DNA of 64,000 nt, from positions 65,113,115 to 65,177,114 of the forward strand of contig OX392527.1 in NCBI GenBank assembly GCA_947623455.1, in the 5' to 3' direction. The notes beneath the pieces were generated by a model. It searched no databases and had not been told where the DNA came from. It saw only the letters and a list, made by a program, of their open reading frames with translations. Shown piece after piece: positions 22,701 to 35,936 of the stretch (position 1 is the first letter of the stretch; every line of letters begins with the position of its first letter). Made by a program: the position numbers and the translations under genes. The DNA is from Mimachlamys varia. Taxonomy: Eukaryota; Mollusca; Bivalvia; Pectinida; Pectinidae.

Positions 22701-25700
22701 GAGGACTACTAACACCCGGCTTTGGACGGAAGGTATGTAAGCCGGATATGACGGGGTAATAGTTGAGGACTACTGTAACGCCCGGCTCTGGACGGCAGGT
22801 AAGTAAGCCGGATATGACGGGGTAACAGTTGAGGACTACTGTAACGCCCGGCTCTGGACGGAAGGTAAGTAAGCCGGATATGACGGGGTGATGTTTGAGG
22901 ACTACTGTAACGCCCGGCTCTGGACGGAAGGTATGTAAGCCGGATATGACGGGGTAATAGTTGAGGACTACTGTAAAGCCCGGCTCTGGACGGAAGGTAT
23001 GTAAGCCGGATGTGACGGGGTAACAGTTGAGGACTACTGTAACGCCCGGCTCTGGACGGAAGGTATGTAAGCCGGATGTGACGGGGTAACAGTTGAGGAC
23101 TACTGTAACGCCCGGCTCTGGACGGAAGGTAAGTATGCCGGATGTGACGGGGTAACAGTTGAGGACTACTGTAACGCCCGGCTCTGGACGGAAGGTATGT
23201 AAGCCGGATGTGACGGGGTAACAGTTGAGGACTACTGTAACGCCCGGCTCTGGACGGAAGGTATGTAAGCCGGATGTGACGGGGTAACAGTTGAGGACTA
23301 CTGTAACGCCCGGCTCTGGACGGAAGGTATGTAAGCCGGATGTGACGGGGTAATAGTTGAGGACTACTCTAACGCCCGGCTCTGGACGGAAGGTAAGTAA
23401 GCCGGATGTGACGGGGTAACAGTTCAGGACTGCTGTAACGCCCGGCTCTGGACGGAAGGTAAGTATGCCGGATGTGTCGGGGTAACAGTTGAGGACTGCT
23501 GTAACGCCCGGCTCTGGACAGAAGGTAAGTATGCCGGATGTGACGGGGTAATAGTTGAGGACTACTGTAACGCCCGGCTCTGGACGGAAGGTATGTAAGC
23601 CGGATGTGACGGGGTAACAGTTGAGGACTACTGTAACGCCCGACTCTGGACGGAAGGTAAGTAAGCCGGATGTGACGGGGTAACAGTTGAGGACTACTGT
23701 AACGCCCGACTCTGGACGGAAGGTAAGTAAGCCGGATGTGACGGGGTAATAGTTGAGGACTACTGTAACGCCCGGCTCAGGACGGAAGGTATGTAAGCCT
23801 GATATGACGGGGTAACAGTTGAGGACTACTGTAACGCCCGGCTCTGGACGAAAGGTAAGTAAGCCGGATATGACGGGGTAATAGTTGAGGACTACTGTAA
23901 CGCCCGGCTCTGGACGGAAGGTAAGTAAGCCGGATATGACGGGGTAACAGTTGAGGACTACTGTAACGCCCGGCTCTGGACGGAAGGTATGTAAGCCGGA
24001 TATGACGGGGAAACAGTTGAGGACTACTGTAACGCCCGGCTCTGGACGGAAGGTATGTAAGCCGGATGTGACGGGGTAATAGTTGAGGACTACTGTAACG
24101 CCCGGCTCTGGACGGAAGGTAAGTAAGCCGGATGTGACGGGGTAACAGTTGAGGACTACTGTAACGCCCGGCTCTGGACGGAAGGTATGTAAGCCGGATA
24201 TGACGGGGTAATAGTTGAGGACTACTGTAACGCCCGGCTCTGGACGGAAGGTATGTAAGCCGGATATGACGGGGTAATAGTTGAGGACTACTGTAACGCC
24301 CGGCTCTGGACGGAAGGTAAGTAAGCCGGATATGACGGGGTAACAGTTGAGGACTACTAACACCCGGCTTTGGACGGAAGGTATGTAAGCCGGATATGAC
24401 GGGGTAACAGTTGAGGACTACTGTAACGCCCGGCTCTGGACGGAAGGTATGTAAGCCGGATATGACGGGGTAACAGTTGAGGACTACTGTAACGCACGGC
24501 TCTGGACGGAAGGTATGTAAGCCGGATATGACGGGGTAATAGTGGAGGACTACTGTAACGCCAGGCTCTGGACGGAAGGTATGTAAGCCGGATGTGACGG
24601 GGGAATAGTTCTGAACTACTGTAACGCCCGGCTCTGGACGGAAGGTATGTAAGCCGGATATGACGGGGTAACAGTTGAGGACTACTGTAACGCCCGGCTC
24701 TGGACGGAAGGTAAGTACGCCGGATGTGACGGGGTAACAGTTGAGGACTACCGTAAAGCCCGGCTCTGGACGGAAGGTATGTAAGCCGGATATGACGGGG
24801 TAATAGTTGAGGACTACTGTAACGCCCGGCTCTGGACGGAAGGTATGTAAGCCGGATATGACGGGGTAATAGTTGAGGACTACTGTAACGCCCGGCTCTG
24901 GACGGAAGGTAAGTAAGCCGGATATGACGGGGTAACAGTTGAGGACTACTAACACCCGGCTTTGGACGGAAGGTATGTAAGCCGGATATGACGGGGTAAC
25001 AGTTGAGGACTACTGTAACGCCCGGCTCTGGACGGAAGGTATGTAAGCCGGATATGACGGGGTAACAGTTGAGGACTACTGTAACGCACGGCTCTGGACG
25101 GAAGGTATGTAAGCCGGATTTGACGGGGTAATAGTGGAGGACTACTGTAACGCCAGGCTCTGGACGGAAGGTATGTAAGCCGGATGTGACGGGGTAATAG
25201 TTCAGAACTACTGTAACGCCCGGCTCTGGACGGAAGGTATGTAAGCCGGATATGACGGGGTAACAGTTAAGGACTACTGTAACGCCCGGCTCTGGACGGA
25301 AGGTAAGTACGCCGGATGTGACGGGGTAACAGTTGAGGACTACCGTAAAGCCCGGCTCTGGACGGAAGGTATGTAAGCCGGATGTGACGGGGTAACAGTT
25401 GAGGACTACTGTAACGCCCGGCTCTGGACGGAAGGTATGTAAGCCGGATATGACGGGGTAATAGTTGAGGACTACTGTAACGCCCGGCTCTGGACGGCAG
25501 GTAAGTAAGCCGGATATGACGGGGTAACAGTTGAGGACTACTGTAACGCCCGGCTCTGGACGGAAGGTAAGTAAGCCGGATATGACGGGGTGATGTTTGA
25601 GGACTACTGTAACGCCCGGCTCTGGACGGAAGGTAAGTAAGCCGGATATGACGTGGTAACAGTTGAGGACTACTGTAACGCCCGGCTCTGGACGGAAGGT

Positions 25701-28700
25701 AAGTAAGCCGGATGTGACGGGGTAATAGTTGAGGACTACTGTAACGCCCGGCTCTGGACGGAAGGTAAGTAAGCCGCATATGACGGGGTGATGTTTGAGG
25801 ACTACTGTAACGCCCGGCTCTGGACGGAAGGTATGTAAGCCGGATATGACGGGGTAATAGTTGAGGACTACTGTAACGCCCGGCTCTGGACGGAAGGTAT
25901 GTAAGCCGGATATGACGGGGTAATAGTTGAGGACTACTGTAACGCCCGGCTCTGGACGGAAGGTAAGTAAGCCGGATATGACGGGGTAACAGTTGAGGAC
26001 TACTAACACCCGGCTTTGGACGGAAGGTATGTAAGCCGGATATGACGGGGTAATAGTTGAGGACTACTGTAACGCCCGGCTCTGGACGGCAGGTAAGTAA
26101 GCCGGATATGACGGGGTAACAGTTGAGGACTACTGTAACGCCCGGCTCTGGACGGAAGGTAAGTAAGCCGGATATGACGGGGTGATGTTTGAGGACTACT
26201 GTAACGCCCGGCTCTGGACGGAAGGTATGTTAGCCGGATATGACGGGGTAATAGTTGAGGACTACTGTAAAGCCCGGCTCTGGACGGAAGGTATGTAAGC
26301 CGGATGTGACGGGGTAACAGTTGAGGACTACTGTAACGCCCGACTCTGGACGGAAGGTAAGTAAGCCGGATGTGACGGGGTAACAGTTGAGGACTACTGT
26401 AACGCCCGACTCTGGACGGAAGGTAAGTAAGCCGGATGTGACGGGGTAATAGTTGAGGACTACTGTAACGCCCGGCTCAGGACGGAAGGTATGTAAGCCT
26501 GATATGACGGGGTAACAGTTGAGGACTACTGTAACGCCCGGCTCTGGACGGAAGGTATGTAAGCCGGATGTGACGGGGTAATAGTTCAGAACTACTGTAA
26601 CGCCCGGCTCTGGACGGAAGGTATGTAAGCCGGATATGACGGGGTAACAGTTGAGGACTACTGTAACGCCCGGCTCTGGACGGAAGGTAAGTACGCCGGA
26701 TGTGACGGGGTAACAGTTGAGGACTACCGTAAAGCCCGGCTCTGGACGGAAGGTATGTAAGCCGGATGTGACGGGGTAACAGTTGAGGACTACTGTAACG
26801 CCCGGCTCTGGACGGAAGGTATGTAAGCCGGATATGACGGGGTAATAGTTGAGGACTACTGTAACGCCCGGCTCTGGACGGCAGGTAAGTAAGCCGGATA
26901 TGACGGGGTAACAGTTGAGGACTACTGTAACGCCCGGCTCTGGACGGAAGGTAAGTAAGCCGGATATGACGGGGTGATGTTTGAGGACTACTGTAACGCC
27001 CGGCTCTGGACGGAAGGTAAGTAAGCCGGATATGACGGGGTAACAGTTGAGGACTACTGTAACGCCCGGCTCTGGACGGAAGGTAAGTAAGCCGGATGTG
27101 ACGGGGTAATAGTTGAGGACTACTGTAACGCCCGGCTCTGGACGGAAGGTAAGTAAGCCGCATATGACGGGGTGATGTTTGAGGACTACTGTAACGCCCG
27201 GCTCTGGACGGAAGGTATGTAAGCCGGATATGACGGGGTAATAGTTGAGGACTACTGTAACGCCCGGCTCTGGACGGAAGGTATGTAAGCCGGATATGAC
27301 GGGGTAATAGTTGAGGACTACTGTAACGCCCGGCTCTGGACGGAAGGTAAGTAAGCCGGATATGACGGGGTAACAGTTGAGGACTACTAACACCCGGCTT
27401 TGGACGGAAGGTATGTAAGCCGGATATGACGGGGTAATAGTTGAGGACTACTGTAACGCCCGGCTCTGGACGGCAGGTAAGTAAGCCGGATATGACGGGG
27501 TAACAGTTGAGGACTACTGTAACGCCCGGCTCTGGACGGAAGGTAAGTAAGCCGGATATGACGGGGTGATGTTTGAGGACTACTGTAACGCCCGGCTCTG
27601 GACGGAAGGTATGTAAGCCGGATATGACGGGGTAATAGTTGAGGACTACTGTAAAGCCCGGCTCTGGACGGAAGGTATGTAAGCCGGATGTGACGGGGTA
27701 ACAGTTGAGGACTACTGTAACGCCCGGCTCTGGACGGAAGGTATGTAAGCCGGATGTGACGGGGTAACAGTTGAGGACTACTGTAACGCCCGGCTCTGGA
27801 CGGAAGGTAAGTATGCCGGATGTGACGGGGTAACAGTTGAGGACTACTGTAACGCCCGGCTCTGGACGGAAGGTATGTAAGCCGGATGTGACGGGGTAAC
27901 AGTTGAGGACTACTGTAACGCCCGGCTCTGGACGGAAGGTATGTAAGCCGGATGTGACGGGGTAACAGTTGAGGACTACTGTAACGCCCGGCTCTGGACG
28001 GAAGGTATGTAAGCCGGATGTGACGGGGTAATAGTTGAGGACTACTCTAACGCCCGGCTCTGGACGGAAGGTAAGTAAGCCGGATGTGACGGGGTAACAG
28101 TTCAGGACTGCTGTAACGCCCGGCTCTGGACGGAAGGTAAGTATGCCGGATGTGTCGGGGTAACAGTTGAGGACTGCTGTAACGTCCGGCTCTGGACAGA
28201 AGGTAAGTATGCCGGATGTGACGGGGTAATAGTTGAGGACTACTGTAACGCCCGGCTCTGGACGGAAGGTATGTAAGCCGGATGTGACGGGGTAACAGTT
28301 GAGGACTACTGTAACGCCCGACTCTGGACGGAAGGTAAGTAAGCCGGATGTGACGGGGTAACAGTTGAGGACTACTGTAACGCCCGACTCTGGACGGAAG
28401 GTAAGTAAGCCGGATGTGACGGGGTAATAGTTGAGGACTACTGTAACGCCCGGCTCAGGACGGAAGGTATGTAAGCCTGATATGACGGGGTAACAGTTGA
28501 GGACTACTGTAACGCCCGGCTCTGGACGAAAGGTAAGTAAGCCGGATATGACGGGGTAATAGTTGAGGACTACTGTAACGCCCGGCTCTGGACGGAAGGT
28601 AAGTAAGCCGGATATGACGGGGTAACAGTTGAGGACTACTGTAACGCCCGGCTCTGGACGGAAGGTATGTAAGCCGGATATGACGGGGAAACAGTTGAGG

Positions 28701-28870
28701 ACTACTGTAACGCCCGGCTCTGGACGGAAGGTATGTAAGCCGGATGTGACGGGGTAATAGTTGAGGACTACTGTAACGCCCGGCTCTGGACGGAAGGTAA
28801 GTAAGCCGGATGTGACGGGGTAACAGTTGAGGACTACTGTAACGCCCGGCTCTGGACGGAAGGTATGTAA
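19480..28870. repeat. higher-order duplication, 4,678-bp block x 2, within the 66-bp array
   Basis: Sequence from about 19480 recurs at +4,678 (about 71 units) until roughly 28870. The rare unit CTAACACCCGGCTTT appears at about 17761, 19678, 20270, 21324, 22708, 24356, 24948, 26002 and 27386. The spacings 592, 1054 and 1384 are repeated identically in both blocks. Divergence between blocks is a handful of single-base changes (for example AGTTTAGG versus AGTTGAGG near 20990/25669). Confidence 0.85.
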
Positions 28871-30470
28871 GCCGGATGTGACGGGGTAACAGTTGAGGAC
28901 TACTGTAACGCCCGGCTCTGGACGGAAGGTATGTAAGCCGGATGTGACGGGGTAACAGTTGAGGACTACTGTAACGCCCGGCTCTGGACGGAAGGTATGT
29001 AAGCCGGATGTGACGGGGTAACAGTTGAGGACTACTGTAACGCCCGGCTCTGGACGGAAGGTATGTAAGCCGGATGTGACGGGGTAACAGTTGAGGACTA
29101 CTGTAACGCCCGGCTCTGGACGGAAGGTAAGTATGCCGGATGTGACGGGGTAACAGTTGAGGACTACTGTAACGCCCGGCTCTGGACGGAAGGTATGTAA
29201 GCCGGATGTGACGGGGTAACGGTTGAGGACTACTGTAACGCCCGGCTCTGGACGGAAGGTAAGTAAGCGGATGTGACGGGGTAATAGTTGAGGACTACTG
29301 TAACGCCCGGCTCTGGACGGAAGGTAAGTAAGCCGCATATGACGGGGTAACAGTTGAGGACTACTGTAACGCCCGACTCTGGACGGAAGGTAAGTAAGCG
29401 GATGTGACGGGGTAATAGTTGAGGACTACTGTAACGCCCGACTCTGGACGGAAGGTAAGTAAGCCGGATGTGACGGGGTAATAGTTGAGGACTACTGTAA
29501 CGCCCGGCTCTGGACGGAAGGTAAGTAAGCCGGATGTGACGGGGTAACAGTTGAGGACTACTGTAACGCCCGACTCTGGACGGAAGGTAAGTAAGCCGGA
29601 TGTGATGGGGTAATAGTTCAGGACTACTGTAACGCCCGGCTCTGGACGGAAGGTAAGTAAGCCGGATATGACGGGGTAATAGTTGAGGACTACTGTAACG
29701 CCCGACTCTGGACGGAAGGTAAGTAAGCCGGATGTGATGGGGTAACAGTTGAGGACTACTGTAACGCCCGGCTCTGGACGGAAGGTAAGTAAGCCGGATG
29801 TGACGGGGTAATAGTTGAGGACTACTGTAACGCCCGTAACGCCCGGCTCAGGACGGACGAAAGGTATGTAAGCCGGATATGACGGGGTAATAGTTGAGGA
29901 CTACTGTAACGCCCGGCTCTGGACGGAAGGTATGTAAGCCGGATATGACGGGGTAACAGTTGAGGACTACTGTAACGTCCGGCTCTGGACGGAAGGTATG
30001 TAAGCCGGATGTGACGGGGTAATAGTTGAGGACTACTGTAACGCCCGGCTCTGGACGGAAGGTAAGTAAGCCGGATATGACGGGGTAACAGTTGAGGACT
30101 ACTGTAACGCCCGGCTCTGGACGGAAGGTATGTAAGCCGGATGTGACGGGGTAACAGTTGAGGACTACTGTAACGCCCGGCTCTGGACGGAAGGTATGTA
30201 AGCCGGATGTGACGGGGTAACAGTTGAGGACTACTGTAACGCCCGGCTCTGGACGGAAGGTAAGTAAGCCGGATGTGACGGGGTAACAGTTGAGGACTAC
30301 TGTAACGCCCGGCTCTGGACGGAAGGTAAGTAAGCCGGATGTGACAGGGTAACAGTTGAGGACTACTGTAACGCCCGGCTCTGGACGGAAGGTATGTAAG
30401 CCGGATGTGACGGGGTAACAGTTGAGAACTACTGTAACGCCCGGCTCTGGACGGAAGGTAAGTACAGATC

Positions 30471-32204
30471 TGGTCTTAGCCAGTGTAACTCTTTCCCTCA
30501 GCCTCGATGACAAGCATTCAATTTAAGCGGGCAATCACCGTGTCCCGTCACCCAAAATTCCTATCAGGGACTTTGATGATTGAATCATCAAGATCCCCCG
30601 CGTCTGATGTCACGTGATCTTGTCACGAAAACCCACGAGGATCGACCGCTGTTCGTCATCGCGACCCTCGATGATCCAGACCCCGATAAGGTCCGCTTAC
30701 CGTACCTGTGCTGAAGTATCGTAGATGAAAATTTACACTAATACCGGATATAATTCAAGATGGAAAATTATATCTATATTTGTTTTAATATTCGTCTATT
30801 TGTCAGTATCATATTTTAATGTTATCGCGTGATTTTTTTGTGAACTAATACCTTATGTATCCATTATGGAGAGGGATTAATGAGTTGATAGAATTGGTAA
30901 CTTGTTTAGCCTTTCGTTCAAACAATCAAATTTTGCTAATCCACACATTGTACATTTGATCTCCGTTGACGTCGTAGACTGCTTCAACTGTCATTTAGCC
31001 ATTTTGTTTATCACGCCGTTTACACAGTATCGAGACGGCTACATACGCTGCGTATTACACGTACATTATCAATCCTAATATGTATTGAATATCGTGTGTT
31101 TATTTGCATTCCTGACTATACATTATATCTTATTAAAGTTTAATTTATTGTTTATAATGGGTCAAATATCCACTGTATGTTTTTCACTTTGCAGCCGGAC
31201 CCGATTTACGAGAACTCTACATTATGTTAGTAATTCATATACCGTATTTTTCTATGTTAAGATTGTTAATGTCTGTGGAAAACGGATGTGTTATATAATT
31301 TACAGTCATAAACGGAAAAAGAGCACATGTACCATGTAAGTATATCATATATATATTATGGGGGGGGGGAAACATAGCAATAATAATATAACAGAAAGAT
31401 TATTAAAATAAGGCGCAATCAATTTTGAACATATCAAATTATACTCAAAAAGGAGGTTGGTCAAGATGACCGAACGTATGCGATATTGCACGAGCTATCT
31501 CCACGGGTTTGTAGTGACAAGGTTTCCAAATTACAGATCAGAAAGTAACAGTCTAGTATATTATTTTCAAAAATAGTCATATAAAAAAAACTTAAAAAAA
31601 ACACACAAATATCAGCTTCACTTTAAGCTAATATACCGTATACATAACATATAGTTTACTTGAACAAGTCATTTCTTGCAAGAGAGGTGGGTCGCTTTAT
31701 GGTATTGGTCATGTAGCCTGAATATAGTTTAGTGACAAAAACACACAGTTTGCACACATGACTATCTACGTTTGGACGTACTTTATGTATGCTCACTAAA
31801 TAAAGCGGCATATATTTATGGCGTGAAAATCATGAGAACTTCGTGTTTGTCTTAACAAAATGTTTCTTTCATGTTTGATTAAGAGATATGAAGATTACCA
31901 GCAAAAATGCCTTTCATAAAAGTAAAATGACGACACACATACAAACGCAGGTAATGAACTATTAATTGGAAAAAATGCAAATGAAGTTAAGCAGTTGTTC
32001 TATAGTAAAAATGTAAATATATGGATTGAAAGTCATTTTTTTAAACTTTCATAGTGCTATGAAAGGTCAGCCGTTACATCCATATTGAATGAAGCCCGCA
32101 AATACATTTTCACTTGGTCCCTAAGATTGAAACATTTCCTGTAGTTTCATTGAAATTTGTTCAGTGTTGAGATTTCCGGACAAAATGTTACACAAAAAAA
32201 CATA
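30471..32204. other. no gene seen
   Basis: After a GC-richer 250 bp with several ATGATC/GATCAT inverted motifs (including TTGATGATTGAATCATCAA near 30570-30590), the sequence is AT-rich without recognisable exons. Small open frames here lack any family signature. Confidence 0.45.
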
Positions 32205-32673
32205 CAGTGAAACCTCGCTTAAAGACCACCTCAGAATTAAGACCACCTCGCTATTAAGACCACTTCATTTCAGTCCCAAAAAATTATTTTATATATCTTT
32301 GTATTTTAAGCTTCAATATTGAGACCACCTCACTATTAAGACCACCTTGCTATTAAGACCAGTTTTGAAAAGTCCCAAATACCACCTTTGCACGAAGTTT
32401 CACCTCACTACTCAGACCACCGACCAAACACAAAGTCACTTGGTGTGTATTCCACTGTGTACACCTGTCAAGTACGTGTACGATCAGTAAGCTGTATTTT
32501 GGTGTCCGATTGGCTAATTATAACAGTTATAACTACTGTGTGTTTAACGATATTAAGCTTATATCTTAGTTAATTGGTCAGGAAAACATGTCAAAATGTG
32601 GATTAAAGAGAAATCTGTCTGCATGGTCTCCTCGGTATTAAGACTATTAAGACCACTAAGAGAGGTTTCACTG
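32205..32673. mobile_element. Tigger/pogo-like MITE
   Basis: The left end CAGTGAAACCTCGCTTA and right end TAAGAGAGGTTTCACTG are inverted copies with one mismatch. The left end is preceded by TA, the expected target for Tc1/mariner-pogo insertion. The subterminal region has degenerate repeats of CCTCGCTATTAAGACCA. CAGTGAAACCTC-type ends are known for pogo/Tigger elements. There is no transposase, and at 469 bp it is non-autonomous. A second copy lies at 59556-60024 inside the long duplication. Confidence 0.75.
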
Positions 32674-33264
32674 TGTTGTTTAGTGACCGGGTAACCATGG
32701 CAACCGAAACTTCTGAAGAAAAACCTGCATGGACATCTACACCTGATGCCTACCATTCCTGTGTAATATTATTGAAATAGGTTCACAAGTTTGGGAGATC
32801 TTCGCACAAGTTACTGTTGACGACATCTAACAGACCCCTAAAATGTCCTTTATGGGCCCAGATTTGCTGTAGTATCACTGCACAGTACAAAGACAACATG
32901 ATAAAGGTGTATGAATCTCTAAGCTGAAACAATAACACGGACAGGTCAGCAAGGGCCCCGTCTTGTGACGAATTATCTCCCGTAATCATCAAGCCTCGAG
33001 CTTTGGACCCATGCAGTGATCAAACCCAGCGATGTCGATCTATGGTCAATTAACATCTTGTGAAATTCTTACCAACTTTGCTTCATGGTGTCATAAGGAA
33101 ATATTCATCACTGAAAATTAACAAAATGTGACATTGTCTTATTGATTACAATGTGAACATGATGTTTTGCCATTTGACTTATTAAATTCTGACAAAGTTG
33201 GCTTCAAAATGTCATAAGAAAATTGTGTTTCCGGTTTTTCGACCGATCCTAGTTTTTAAGACAA

Positions 33265-33356
33265 AATATTTCGTTTTATCCGCCCCCGCATTCAAGGCAC
33301 GTTTCAGTTTTTATTCGTCCTTAAATGACCCTGGCTTTTAATAGAACGTAAAAAAC
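33265..33356 (+). repeat. SINE 3' tail fragment
   Basis: GTCCTTAAATGACCCTGGCT, then TTTAATAGAACGTAAAAAACAA, matches the 3' end of the fuller SINE at 50615-50838 (GTCCTTAAATGACTTTGGCT). The tRNA head is missing, so this is a 5'-truncated copy. Confidence 0.55.
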
Positions 33357-33629
33357 AATCAACCAACCAACTATTCGTCTCACTGGGCATTATCATCCAT
33401 TTAAACAGCATGGCGATCATCGTCAGGTAATCGAAATGAAGCTGAAAAAAAATTCACTTGTTGCTGAAAGGTCAATAATGACGGTGGTTGCGAACGACAC
33501 ATTGATCGAAGATTTATTCCGTCTTTATCACGATGATACGACGAAGACAACCACACGTGTGGCACAGGGGCTAGGCACGGACCTATATCACTATGAAATG
33601 ATTGTCAGATATTTTGTTTTTACCTTTTT

Positions 33630-33696
33630 CGAATTTAGCCCCTCACACTACTATATATCTTTGAAAGATATATAGCAGCGTGAGGGGCTATATTCG
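33630..33696. repeat. 33-bp-stem hairpin with a one-base loop
   Basis: Left arm 33630-33662 (CGAATTTAGCCCCTCAC, then ACTACTATATATCTTT) pairs with right arm 33664-33696 (AAAGATATATAGCAGCG, then TGAGGGGCTATATTCG) with three mismatches. The loop is a single G. It is repeated at 60981-61047. It may be a very short fold-back element, or a processed hairpin if transcribed. Confidence 0.7.
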
Positions 33697-35936
33697 TAAT
33701 TCCATTTCGCTTGCGCAGACAGATGGACAGAGTAATTACTATAGGGCACATGTATCTACGTACGAGACCCTAATAAGTGACGAAATCGAAAATGCCACTC
33801 AAATTTAACCGTAGAAAATGGCCCCACGGCCCACACACCCTCAAAATGTCCACCACAGGTCCCAATTCCCAATTATAACATGTCTAGCATTAATATACAA
33901 TAGAAAAATGAAATGAAATAATAATAAACTGTGAGCAGAAATCAGCAACAAAATAGAAACTTGCACCAAAACTTGCACCTGTGACGCCGCCGATACCGGG
34001 TGACAACTTAGTTCCCCTCTCCGAAGGAGAGCCGAGCTTAAAATGAATTCATCACACAATGGAAATTATTTTTAAAGCATCAGGTTTATTTTCAAAATAA
34101 ATGGGCATGTGTATTTCTGCTACATCCATTCCAGGTCATTGCTGCATCAGATGGATCTATAGATCTATGCGGACATCACGGATGAACAGCTTTCCTAAAA
34201 TATGAAAAAAAAACAATACTTATCCGGAAGCATGATACATTATTCGTACAATAACATAGTGAAAGTCTATCATAATTGGCGATAACACTTTCTAGAGCAA
34301 ATATCACAGGTACATTTCCAGCTCCTGACATCGCCGTGTATTATGCCTATAATGGAACAGATGAGTGAATTCACGATGAACGGCCAGGTAAGGTATCGTA
34401 TTGGAACTTGTTTGTGTCTTTACAAAATGTCCACCTGTCAACACAACATCGACTTCTATCGAAATAGCCCATTATCAAAATAATAAGTTTCTTGTCTAGT
34501 TCAGAGGTGTATTAAATGGGGTCACCGTTGAGATAGGGTCAGAAAAGGGTTCTAGTTGTGATACATCGTGCTTTATATAAAAGACGAAACAGTCGATACA
34601 GACTCCCTTTATTTTACGTCACATAACTCAAGAGAGGGTGAAAAAATACAAAGAAAACATACAAAAAAATCAATTGAGGAAACTCGCAGAAAAGTAACAT
34701 TGTCTCGGACTGATAAAAAAATGTTCTACCTTAACAATATTACAAATGTATCCGAATTTACCACAACATTTTATGCATTCGGATGGAATTCACTTTATAA
34801 ATTAAATGTCACCATTATATTATAACGTACAACATCAAACTTTCATAAAATAACAACTTGTGCCGTAGCTCGGGATCATAAATTAGACAATACCCAGAGC
34901 TTAACAGATTCTACAAAACACGATGATATGTTCCTACCGGATAAAATTATGAGAAATTGCACGCCATCATTCATGTTCATAATGAAGCATTTAATAGCTA
35001 AATTGAAGTTTTACAAATGTCATTTGACCCTTTATTAAGCGTATTCGTTGAGTAAAACAAACCAGCAGACGACAACCGATTGAAGTATGGCGAAAACTAG
35101 GCTAGGCCTACATGGGTCAAGCCTAATACGATTTACCAAACTAACAAAATGAAAATATATGAATTAACAAGAAAACAAGCATCATATATATATTATGCAA
35201 TAAACCACACAGTAATTATCAATACTTACTCTTTAGGGAGGCCCGTATAGCCGAAAACAATAGTAGTCCGCTTCCACATGGTAGACATAAGGAACTTGCA
35301 ACTAATATACTAATATGCGGATAGAGACGGGCTCAAATATCCGGACAGCATATTCCAAACTTGGACCGCACGGACTAAGTAATACGTAAATTAATTAGGT
35401 CCCATAAAATGATATCTGTCTGACAATATGTGTGTACATTAGATGCGTTTGGGATATCTTAATGGCTTTCTCTTATGTTTGATAAGCAGTCATAACATAT
35501 ATGTTCAAAAGCACTAAATAGGAAGTATTCGCCGATTTACGTTTAATTTGTTCTTACTTGTGAAGAAATTGGTATTTCTGTTGACTTATTTTCTAGCTGA
35601 GTATTAAATGGCTGGAAATCAATTATAATCATTAAAACTGGTAAAGGAACGATGTTCTAAATTTAAAATAAACCTTTTGTTTTGACTTCAATAGGTGAAT
35701 TTCTCGTTATGGCTCTCTGGCAGCCAGTTTTGGCACACGCATATGGAAGGCCTGGTATTTGATTGCACATTTTATTTTACAAAACTATCATTCTTTGCAA
35801 TTACTAATTTCCGGGTAAGGATACGTTTGATACATTTAATTAGTTTCACAGGGGCCTGGGAATTTGTTACAGGTAATTGCATACCTTGCCTGAGCTTAAA
35901 TGGCCAGTGAAGGGGACATTTTTATCGAAAATTAAA
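33697..35936. other. no gene seen
   Basis: AT-rich sequence with short open frames only. An acceptor-like TTTCACAG occurs near 35845, but no convincing exon accompanies it. Confidence 0.4.

Larger units (their letters stand above)
14628..30461 (+). repeat. 66-bp minisatellite built on the exon 4 splice donor (~240 copies, 15.8 kb)
   Basis: The unit begins ATGTGACGGGGTAA and ends GGACGGAAG|GTAAGTAAGCCGG. Its first 53 nt correspond to exon 4 bases 14628-14680 and its last 13 nt to the start of intron 4. Three classes differ at one spot: AACAGTTGAG, AATAGTTGAG, and the exon-like GATGTTTGAG. The donor alternates between GTAAGT and GTATGT. The genuine first unit lies inside exon 4. In the exon frame most units stop at the TAA of GTAAGTAA or GTATGTAA. 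Large higher-order duplications are described separately. The antisense strand is almost free of stops in several frames, which creates long spurious frames. Confidence 0.97.

Noticed and set aside
8291..30461. CRISPR array
   Set aside because: Repeats are directly head to tail without unique spacers, in an animal genome with spliced genes and no cas genes.
17106..30513. Many minus-strand open frames (up to 953 codons) with a 22-residue period
   Set aside because: They are the antisense of the exon 4-derived 66-bp array, with no independent start, splice or domain evidence.
31085..31339. 84-codon frame duplicated at 58435
   Set aside because: Its presence in both copies only reflects the long duplication; the composition is that of AT-rich non-coding DNA.
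32783..32992. Minus-strand 69-codon frame, duplicated at 60134
   Set aside because: It looked protein-like at first (mixed hydrophobic and polar), but there is no recognised motif, no clear splice sites, and it sits next to a MITE.
33436..33675. 79-codon plus-strand frame ending in the hairpin
   Set aside because: The end of the frame is made of the hairpin's own left arm, and there is no domain signature.
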